A stretch of DNA of 64,000 nt from Aquimarina sp. Aq107 (lineage in GTDB: Bacteria > Bacteroidota > Bacteroidia > Flavobacteriales > Flavobacteriaceae). The stretch is from positions 4,946,501 to 5,010,500 of the forward strand of contig NZ_OX030782.1 in NCBI RefSeq assembly GCF_943733665.1, written 5' to 3'. The notes below the pieces were generated by a model, which made no database searches, had not been told where the DNA came from, and saw only the letters and a list, made by a program, of their open reading frames with translations. This document shows, piece after piece, positions 52,155 through 59,435 of the stretch; within the stretch, counting starts at the first letter, position 1; each line of letters opens with the position of its first letter. The translations under genes and the position numbers were made by a program.

Positions 52155-55100
52155 ATGGAAAATTTAGTGCGTTTTGATAGTTACGTCTTAAAGAAATCAA
52201 CAAATATTAAAAAAATAAATGACTATAAATTTTTGAAAATTAGTTTTTTTGTGTTTTTCAATTTTTTGATTCTATCTTCATTAACCGCACAGAATAATGA
52301 TAAAATTAAATTACCAATTGAAATTTTCGGAAGTACATCTACAACCAAAAAAATTTCTTTTAATTTAGAAAACGCCTCAGATATTCAAAGATTATTCTTG
52401 AAGATTCATCGCCCTGCTTATCGCAATCATGTAGATATTCCAAGTAAAATAGCAAAACTAAGTATTAGAGTTAATAATGAGAAATGGGTTGATATTACTG
52501 ATGAAACAACAAATGTTTATACTGCGGAGAAAAGTTATGGCGGAATAGCTGGTGGATATCATACAGTAAGATTGACACATAATATCATTGGACTTAAAAA
52601 TGGTTCAAATACAATCACTTTTAGATTTAATGGAACCGATGGTTTTAGTACCGGTTTAAGAATCATCGGTATCAATCTAAAAAAAACGGATTTTGTTAAT
52701 ATTTGGAATGGCTCAAATTTTGAAATTGAAGATCCTACTATGTGGCAAGCGCCATTGAATAACGCTTCCGACATAGCTGTAGGAAGTAATCTTTGGTATA
52801 ATAAACAATTAAAAGAAAGTTCTGTAAATCCAGTAAATATAAATGCTAAGTGTACTTCTTGTCATGCTCAGGATGGTAGGGATTTAAAATACTTTAATTA
52901 TAGTAATTATTCAATAATTGAAAGATCAAAATTCCATGGGCTTACAGAAATAGAAGCAAAACAAATTGCTTCATATATTCGATCTTTAAATACACCGGCT
53001 CCAAAAAATGCAAAGCCTTGGAACCCTCCATATCAACCTGGACCAGGATTGGATAAAAGACCAGTAAGTCGGTGGGCAGAAGGTGCTGGCCATAAACAAG
53101 TTTTAGAAAAAGATGAAGAAATGTTACCTTTTCTGTTTCCTAAAGGAACTTCACAAAATAATCTTGCTGAGGTAATAGATCATAGTAAAACTTTAAATAT
53201 AAGAGAAATTCCTATCGCAATTCAGTTTCCCGACTGGAATTCTTGGCTTCCGGTTACTCATCCATTAGATATCTGGAAACCATATTTTTACAAGAATGGA
53301 GATGCTTATAAATCTTATATCAAAGCTCGAAAAGAACTAAATGAGAAGGGGGTTAATCAATTGATTGCTAGTGAAATTTTAGTGGAGACTTTAGACCTGT
53401 TAGAAGATGGTATTAGGGATTTTATGAATAAGAATTCTACTAACACCAAAGGTAAATGGCGTGTTCAAGATGGAGAGGCATTTGATAATATCAATAATGG
53501 ATATACATTTGAAGAAGCCAAGTTGCAATTAGCTAAATTATTAGCTTTACATTCTTGGGAGTTAGTACAAGAATTTAATTTAGAAGATAAAAGTACTATT
53601 ATTTATGGAGATCAAGGAGAAGCTAGATCATGGCCCTTTAGGTCAAGAAGTGTTTTTAATGTTGCACCTCATATAGTTGCAGATAATATTAATAATTTTC
53701 CAGGTCAAGATCCAATGGTTGGAGATTATTTTAGTACAGCGTGGTATCAATTGCAAATGACTCTTAATGCGGGAAATAAGCAACCTGCAGCAGAGAAACC
53801 TGTAGATTGGCCTTATCAACAATTACATGTTTTGCAATTAGGCAACTATACCGAAACTCCACTAAATCCTTTAAGGTATATAGGGACGCAAATAAAATTA
53901 TTTCAGCAAAGAGTAAATGCAAACGGATCCAATAGGGCAGGTTTTGAGCTAAGGTCTACACATCCCTGGTGGCTATTCTCGAGCAGAACAGGCGATACTT
54001 CACTAATGGATTCATTAGACAAAATAGAATCCAATCTTCGCAATGCAATTGTTGAGGCTTTTTTAAGAGATTTTCTTAGAATTGTTGAACATAATCCTCA
54101 CCCTTCTTTTCATCCAGAAAATTGGCAACGTACTGATCATGAATCACCTTCAACATCTAGATGGGCTCGGGTCGAGCCGGTAGACTACGTTCCTGTACCT
54201 TATAGTGGTTCTGGTAAATTATTTGCTTTTCCTGAAAATTATCATGCTGATAATTTTTACAGGCTTTTACCAAGATTACAAGAAAATAATATTGATCAAC
54301 AAATCATTAACGACCTTGCAGATTGGTGCAGAACCATGTGGCCACAAGGAGATTGGAAGTCTTTTAAGGAAAATATTAAAGATCGAGCTCCATTAGGTAA
54401 AGTCATAATATTAAAATCTAATAGCATCCAAAAATATGTAAGTATTAATCAAAGAGGGTTTCTGTTAGCCAATAAAGATAATCGAGGTGATGCTGAAAAA
54501 TTTAAAGTAGAGGATGCTGGAAATGGATATATTGCATTACAATCTTTAACAACTAATAAGGTAGTGCGTGTTAATAGAGCACGATCAGATAACCCTATGA
54601 TTGCACAAGGAGATAAGATTGGTACTTGGATGCGTTTGAATTGGATTGTTAATCAAAATCAATCTATCAGTATTAAAAGTTTTAATACCAAGCTTTATGC
54701 CTTAGTCGATTCAAACAAAGGAAATAATCCTATTTTGGTTACAGGTGAGAAAATTGAAAGTCCGATGGAGTTTAATTTTGAAATTGTTTCTGAAACAAAA
54801 GATGAATTGGCTAGTTCGTTATGGAGATTGGAGAATTCAGCTAGCAAATTATGGATTCGACCTAAAAACAGAGCCATTGATACTAATGAAACTGTACCTT
54901 TAGTTTTTACGAACAAGGAGTATACAGGTAATTTTACAAAATTTGAATTTATCCCTACTGATAATGCTTATTATTTTATTCAAAATAGAGGGTCAAACGG
55001 TCGATTTAGACCTAGCGGATGTAGTTTGGATCAAAATGATACAATAGAAATAACACAGGTGTCCAAAGATACCTCTGATTGGTGTGCACAATGGAAATTA

Positions 55101-55541
55101 GTCGCAACTGATGAAGAAGGATTTTATCGAATTCAAAATAGGGAAACAGGAGGATGGATAAGAGCGAAAGATTGTAGTTTCAATACTGGAGATTCAGTTC
55201 CGATGACACAAGTGTCTTCGCAACACACAGGAATTTGTACTAAATGGCGATTAATAAAAGTAGGAGAACTAACAGCTAGAAATTTCGATGCCACAGCATT
55301 ATCAAGAGGTTTAATTAACTTATATCCTAACCCGGCTTCCTCATTTGTTCAATTTTCCACCAATTCGTTTGATAAATTAGTTGTTTTCAATTCGAATGGA
55401 TCTGAGGTTTTAGTGTTAGAAAACCGAAATAAAGAAAATAAGCTAGATATTTCTAAATTCCCCGATGGATTATACTTTGTTAAGATATATAATGAGAATG
55501 GTTCGATATTAGTTAAAAAGTTACAAGTAAATAAAAAGTAA
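52155..55541 (+). CDS. Large T9SS-secreted protein with c-type haem motif and two lectin-like blocks
   Basis: 1128 residues with an architecture I do not recognise as a named family. A long basic N-region precedes the signal helix (about 27-45, ending LTAQ). Next come a beta-sandwich (about 50-175) and a cytochrome c-like segment with C233-T-S-C236-H237, followed by ASYIRSLNTPAP as in class I cytochromes. A large middle region (about 270-750) is rich in Trp and His (RSTHPWWLFSSRTGD; EHNPHPSFHPENWQRTDHE). A fascin-like beta-trefoil (about 755-880), a ricin-type trefoil with FIQNRGSNGRFRP and RIQNRETGGWIRAKDCS repeats (about 885-1035), and a T9SS sorting domain (INLYPNPAS ... GLYFVKIYNENG) complete it. 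Exported and probably surface-bound. A redox enzyme acting on polysaccharide is an inference. Confidence 0.75.
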   Translation: MENLVRFDSYVLKKSTNIKKINDYKFLKISFFVFFNFLILSSLTAQNNDKIKLPIEIFGSTSTTKKISFNLENASDIQRLFLKIHRPAYRNHVDIPSKIAKLSIRVNNEKWVDITDETTNVYTAEKSYGGIAGGYHTVRLTHNIIGLKNGSNTITFRFNGTDGFSTGLRIIGINLKKTDFVNIWNGSNFEIEDPTMWQAPLNNASDIAVGSNLWYNKQLKESSVNPVNINAKCTSCHAQDGRDLKYFNYSNYSIIERSKFHGLTEIEAKQIASYIRSLNTPAPKNAKPWNPPYQPGPGLDKRPVSRWAEGAGHKQVLEKDEEMLPFLFPKGTSQNNLAEVIDHSKTLNIREIPIAIQFPDWNSWLPVTHPLDIWKPYFYKNGDAYKSYIKARKELNEKGVNQLIASEILVETLDLLEDGIRDFMNKNSTNTKGKWRVQDGEAFDNINNGYTFEEAKLQLAKLLALHSWELVQEFNLEDKSTIIYGDQGEARSWPFRSRSVFNVAPHIVADNINNFPGQDPMVGDYFSTAWYQLQMTLNAGNKQPAAEKPVDWPYQQLHVLQLGNYTETPLNPLRYIGTQIKLFQQRVNANGSNRAGFELRSTHPWWLFSSRTGDTSLMDSLDKIESNLRNAIVEAFLRDFLRIVEHNPHPSFHPENWQRTDHESPSTSRWARVEPVDYVPVPYSGSGKLFAFPENYHADNFYRLLPRLQENNIDQQIINDLADWCRTMWPQGDWKSFKENIKDRAPLGKVIILKSNSIQKYVSINQRGFLLANKDNRGDAEKFKVEDAGNGYIALQSLTTNKVVRVNRARSDNPMIAQGDKIGTWMRLNWIVNQNQSISIKSFNTKLYALVDSNKGNNPILVTGEKIESPMEFNFEIVSETKDELASSLWRLENSASKLWIRPKNRAIDTNETVPLVFTNKEYTGNFTKFEFIPTDNAYYFIQNRGSNGRFRPSGCSLDQNDTIEITQVSKDTSDWCAQWKLVATDEEGFYRIQNRETGGWIRAKDCSFNTGDSVPMTQVSSQHTGICTKWRLIKVGELTARNFDATALSRGLINLYPNPASSFVQFSTNSFDKLVVFNSNGSEVLVLENRNKENKLDISKFPDGLYFVKIYNENGSILVKKLQVNKK

Positions 55542-55910
55542 TAAATCAAGTAGTCTAAACTTTTTTGATTTGAATAAATGGGGTTAGATATTTGCGTAAA
55601 CAACCTATAATCAAACCTCTGTATACATACAGTAATTAACCAAAATATGATAGAGTTGAAAAATCATTCCATATATCCCAAAAGTAAAAGAGAGGATTTT
55701 CTCTAAATATTTCCTTGATAATAATAGATTATTAATGTAATTGTTTACAAGCTTAAAACTGAGTTTCAAAGTTGAAAATTGACTGTAAAAGCACTTTTTG
55801 AATGCGAATATTAAACTGGCAATAGGTTTATATCATTAAGTATGAGATTGTGTCTATCTAAGTATAACAGTTATGTAGGAGTTGAGTTTTAACCAAAAAA
55901 TAAAAAGCAT

Positions 55911-56333
55911 TTAGATTTTTCTAGTGACAATCTAAATGGAATTCATGCTCCCGCAATAGGAGAAGATCAAGATCTGGAATATCAAGGATGGAAAAAACGA
56001 AAGATTACTAAGATCTAGTTTCTTACAGATAAGTACAAATAACTTCTTTTTCTATAAAAACCTATGACTAAAAACAAATTAATGTTTCCTTTAACAAACA
56101 GAACGGTAATATAGATCAATATTTCGATCAAACGCTATATGATCATAGAGATGCTTATGAAAGAACTAATGCTCCTATGGATAGGTTTAGGAGCTTACTT
56201 AATCGATTTGATACAACAACCCATAGCTGGAAAGGGTTCACAACTATCTTGCATTTATGGTAATAGGAATTAGAAAATTTTTAAAAGAAAGAAAAACGAA
56301 ATTTCAAACCACTTCATTTATTAAATTATTAGG
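55911..56333 (+). pseudogene. Degenerate IS5-type transposase
   Basis: Two coding-like fragments of a DDE transposase common in Bacteroidota. The first (from 55911) reads LDFSSDNLNGIHAPAIGEDQ followed by DLEYQGWKKRKITKI, then a stop and FLTDK; intact members have a DGSHTPAKRGGE ... GYQGRKKxKTTN ... FLTD pattern here. The middle of the gene is deleted. The second (from 56090) reads FNKQNGNIDQYFDQTLYDHR, DAYERTNAPMDRFRSLLNRF and DTTTHSWKGF, and after a frameshift NYLAFMVIGIRKFLKERK, the usual C-terminus. At least one stop, one deletion and one frameshift make it non-functional. No terminal inverted repeats found. Confidence 0.75.
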
Positions 56334-56340
56334 TAGTATC

Positions 56341-56373
56341 AGCATCCATAATTTTTATTATGGATGCTGTTTT
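56341..56373 (+). terminator. Terminator beside the transposase remnant
   Basis: A perfect 11-bp stem AGCATCCATAA (56341-56351) / TTATGGATGCT (56358-56368) with loop TTTTTA and a GTTTT tail, directly after the transposase C-terminus; probably part of the old element. Confidence 0.75.
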
Positions 56374-56718
56374 CATTGTTATAATCCTTTGTGTTGAGTC
56401 TATTAAATGATCTCTGAAAGAAAGTTTTAGTATACAATAACAATTCTTCTCTAATTTCAAGTTCGTCAATTTTTTTCTTAGTTCTATTAAAGATCTATGT
56501 CAGTACTCTAATATGATATACTTTTTTTAAAACTGTTCAGGGAGGAATTACTTCATTTATACTCCAATAACAATTAGTTCCGAATATTGTTTTCTATTAT
56601 CGTAATGATGTGGAGATAGCACTTAAAAAATTATTAAAAATATATTTTAAATCAATAATTGATGGGTCATTCAAAATTACTTATGGTTACTCCGCAATAG
56701 TACTAGGGTAAAAAAATC

Positions 56719-56798
56719 TTTCCATTCGTAACAGACATTTGTTTTTTACAGTATAATGTTTCCATTCACAACAAACTCTTTGTGTTTCTTACCAAAAA
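56719..56798. repeat. Imperfect tandem repeat upstream of the MACPF gene
   Basis: Two units starting at 56719 and 56759, each TTTCCATTC followed by a similar AACAnAC...TTTGT...TTAC stretch, about 33 similar bases at a 40-base period. It ends 90 bases before the MACPF start. It could be a regulator binding array; no known motif recognised. Confidence 0.5.
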
Positions 56799-56843
56799 CT
56801 TTCCGAACACAACTAAACCGAAGGTGTTGTAGTTAAAGAGATA

Positions 56844-56851
56844 TAGATTTG
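56844..56851 (+). promoter_or_regulatory. Possible -7 box of the MACPF gene
   Basis: TAGATTTG matches TAnnTTTG exactly, 37 bases before the start codon. No TTTG lies at the correct distance upstream, so the promoter may depend on an activator, perhaps one binding the tandem repeat further upstream. Confidence 0.4.
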
Positions 56852-56888
56852 GATCTAACAAATCATTTAACCTTTAAAACTCAATAAA

Positions 56889-58508
56889 ATGAAAAGAACA
56901 TTTTTAATTGTATTAGTTGCGGTATTTACTTTCTATTCTTGTGAAAAAGAGGAAAGTATAGATAATATCTTGGAGACAGATGTTAATCAGAAAGGATATC
57001 AATTGCCTAATGGAGATTATATAGGCGCTGGTTATGGATGGAATCCTTCTGGTAATAGTGGTGATGGTAGATTATATGGCTCTCCTTTTGACAGAAATTT
57101 AATTGTTAAATCAAATAACTTACCATCTGGAGTTGGTAATGGTATAGAGGGTAATTATGCCTACATCGAGACAATTGAAGAGTTTTACGAATATACTCGT
57201 CGAGTAAGAGGATTAGATACTGCATTTGTAAAGTCGCGTTTTTTCGGTTTAAATGTTGATAGAGATGCTGATATTTTAGACGCAACCAGATTAAATGAAA
57301 AATTTATTTCTGCTATAGTTACTATAGATGCGGTGTCTGCTAAATACGACGTTATAGGCAATCCTGATTTCGATCAATTAACTGAAGAAGCAAAAAGTGT
57401 TTCAGGATTTCCTGAAAGATTTAAAGAAAGGTACGGTAACTATTATGTTAATAGTGAAGTTATAGGTGGATCTATTAGTTTGGTTTATACTTGGAACGAA
57501 AGTGAATTATCTGAACAGGAAAAGAGTACCGTTAAAACAGGTTTTGGACTTTCTATACTTTCAATCTTTGGTATTGGAGGTTCAAGTACAGTAGAAAAGA
57601 CGGAAATGCAAGATTTGGTTAACAAATCTACAGAAGTAAATGTAGTCTCAACAGCAAGAGGATATGCGCCTCAGTTCGGAAGAGGAGAACTAGATAATTA
57701 TAATGAAGAGCTTAATAAATTTGTAGAATTTCTTAAATCAAATCCTGTAGACAATGTAATTTTATATCAACAAGTTTCCAACTATAGTCAATACATACAA
57801 ACTGGTGCATATAATGAAGATCCATTAATAGCTAGAAAATGTATTGATTTAAATAATCAATGGACCTATGTGTATAATGCGATGGACTTGGTAGATAAAA
57901 ATACTCCTGAAGCTGATGATAATAAAGGAGTTATTCGATCTCTAAGAGATGAGGCTCTTAATAACATGATGGCGGCTAGAGAGTGCATAAATAGTAGCTT
58001 GCCTCCTAATGTAGATAATTCTAGATACCTAGCATATTTTGATTTTTACGAAATAAATAAGAGATTAAAAATCATGTATAGATTTTATGATACTGTTGGG
58101 AGAACCTATTTCTATACACATAGTCAAAGTGAAATAGCAAGTTTACAGCAACAGCAAGGTCGTTATCGTCAAGAAGGATGGGCATATTCATTATTAGATA
58201 GTCCAATACCAAATAAACAAACAGTTCCTTTATATCGATTTGAAAGAAAAGAAGGAACTAAGGTAACTTATTTTTATACTACAAATAAACATGAAGGAGA
58301 CACCTATTTTGGCGGTTATCAAGGAGTTGCAGGATATGTTTATACTTCGAATTCAGATGGGGCAATACCATTACATAGATATAGAGGAACAGACACTTAT
58401 CTCTATACATTAGATCATCCTGAAGACGTAAACGGAGAAGGATATAGCGCTGTCAATAATTATGGATATCGTTATGAAGGTATCCAATGTTATGTTTTTA
58501 AATCTTAA
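56889..58508 (+). CDS. MACPF-domain lipoprotein with C-terminal DUF5648-like repeats
   Basis: 539 residues: lipobox TFYSC (about residue 18) then EKEE; a membrane-attack-complex/perforin domain (about 60-340) with the signature region KERYGNYYVNSEVIGGSISL (Y182-G-N-Y-Y, a variant of YGTHY, followed by GGS) and the amphipathic stretch STVKTGFGLSILSIFGIGGSS; a helical linker; and a C-terminal domain of about 140 residues (LKIMYRFYDTVGRTYFYTHS ... TVPLYRFER ... YFYTTNKHEGD ... GYVYTSNSDGAIPLHRY ... YLYTLDHPE) that matches the DUF5648 repeat pattern, often attached to secreted enzymes and toxins. Bacteroidota MACPF proteins include secreted anti-bacterial toxins, so a pore former used against competitors is plausible but not shown. 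Monocistronic, with its own terminator. Confidence 0.82.
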   Translation: MKRTFLIVLVAVFTFYSCEKEESIDNILETDVNQKGYQLPNGDYIGAGYGWNPSGNSGDGRLYGSPFDRNLIVKSNNLPSGVGNGIEGNYAYIETIEEFYEYTRRVRGLDTAFVKSRFFGLNVDRDADILDATRLNEKFISAIVTIDAVSAKYDVIGNPDFDQLTEEAKSVSGFPERFKERYGNYYVNSEVIGGSISLVYTWNESELSEQEKSTVKTGFGLSILSIFGIGGSSTVEKTEMQDLVNKSTEVNVVSTARGYAPQFGRGELDNYNEELNKFVEFLKSNPVDNVILYQQVSNYSQYIQTGAYNEDPLIARKCIDLNNQWTYVYNAMDLVDKNTPEADDNKGVIRSLRDEALNNMMAARECINSSLPPNVDNSRYLAYFDFYEINKRLKIMYRFYDTVGRTYFYTHSQSEIASLQQQQGRYRQEGWAYSLLDSPIPNKQTVPLYRFERKEGTKVTYFYTTNKHEGDTYFGGYQGVAGYVYTSNSDGAIPLHRYRGTDTYLYTLDHPEDVNGEGYSAVNNYGYRYEGIQCYVFKS

Positions 58509-58537
58509 AACATAACATTTACCAATACTAATTTATT

Positions 58538-58590
58538 AACACCGCACAGTAAAACTTTGTGTAATTATATGTGCGGTGTTCTCTTCTACT
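58538..58590 (+). terminator. Terminator after the MACPF gene
   Basis: An 11-bp stem AACACCGCACA (58538-58548) / TGTGCGGTGTT (58570-58580) with a 21-base loop and the tail CTCTTCT. The stem is GC-rich for this genome. Confidence 0.65.
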
Positions 58591-58751
58591 AAATACTAAC
58601 GTATTGTGATAAGTAGTTAAAACTTGAAGTTTTTTAAAATTGGTAATAATGTTAAACAATTTGACATTAACTCCAAGGTTATTTTCTTGCTTCATTAAGG
58701 AATTAGCTACTAACAAATAAACTTAATTATAAAACATATATCCCAAATATT

Positions 58752-59315
58752 ATGCAAATCGTAGATTTTACTTCATCAGAAATAGTTTTATTAGAAAATC
58801 ATTTAACAGAAAAATCAGTTCGTAAAAAAAACTTTCTTTTACAGGAAGGTGAGGTTTGTGATTTTATGGCCTTCCTCATAAAAGGGTGTGTAAGACATTT
58901 TTATTTAGATGATGGCGATGAGATTACTTGTGATGTCTCTTTAGAAAATTCAGTAATTGTAGATTTACAAAGTTTTGATTCTGGTTTGAAAAGCAAACTA
59001 AATTTTCAAGCCCTAGAGGATTCAGAACTACTTCTAATACGAAAAAAAATGTTAAACAAACTCTATTCGATGGATCAGAGGTTCGAAAGGTTTAGCAGAA
59101 GAATTGCTGAAAAAATGGCAATTAGATGCTTAAACATCGCAATGTCATTAACTCATGACAAACCTGAAAAAAGATACTCTAATTTGGTTAAAGAGAAACC
59201 AGAGCTTTTACAACGAATTCCTCAAAAATACATAGCAAATATACTAGGAATTAAACCAGAAAGTTTAAGTAGGATTCATAGAAGAGTTTCTTTAAAAGAA
59301 AAAGCATTAGTTTAA
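58752..59315 (+). CDS. Crp/Fnr-family transcriptional regulator
   Basis: 187 residues: cyclic-nucleotide-binding-like beta-barrel (about 15-105; KKNFLLQEGEVCDFMAFLIKGCVRHFYLDDGDEITCDVSLENS), dimerisation helix (RFERFSRRIAEKMAIRCLN) and a C-terminal helix-turn-helix (RIPQKYIANILGIKPESLSRIHRRV). The barrel lacks the arginine-serine phosphate-binding set of true Crp, and no Fnr-type cysteine cluster is present, so the ligand is unknown. It lies between the MACPF gene and the PL9-like lyase, both in the same direction, and could control either. Confidence 0.9.
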   Translation: MQIVDFTSSEIVLLENHLTEKSVRKKNFLLQEGEVCDFMAFLIKGCVRHFYLDDGDEITCDVSLENSVIVDLQSFDSGLKSKLNFQALEDSELLLIRKKMLNKLYSMDQRFERFSRRIAEKMAIRCLNIAMSLTHDKPEKRYSNLVKEKPELLQRIPQKYIANILGIKPESLSRIHRRVSLKEKALV

Positions 59316-59435
59316 ATCATTTTTTTAAAGTTATAGAATTACTACTGCTATGTACATGTGGGTCTTAGCAATTCTATATAATTTCTGATCACTATTAATT
59401 ACAATAACAACTTTTAATTAAAAAAACCATATTAT

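Larger units (their letters stand above)
55542..56888. other. 1.35-kb region with a decayed insertion sequence
   Basis: It contains the transposase remnant at 55911-56333 and the terminator beside it, and an imperfect 40-base tandem repeat at 56719-56798. The first 370 bases and the stretch 56370-56700 show no feature I can support; a 49-codon open frame on the minus strand near 56350-56493 has no start codon. Confidence 0.6.

Noticed and set aside
55880..55890. AGTTGAGTTTT resembling the RNA loop sequence
   Set aside because: No pairing flanks and no terminator follow; it lies at the edge of the transposase remnant.
56347..56493. 49-codon minus-strand open frame reading like a helical protein (RSLIELRKKIDELE)
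   Set aside because: No start codon, bounded by a stop on the upstream side, and part of it overlaps a terminator; too little to call a gene remnant.
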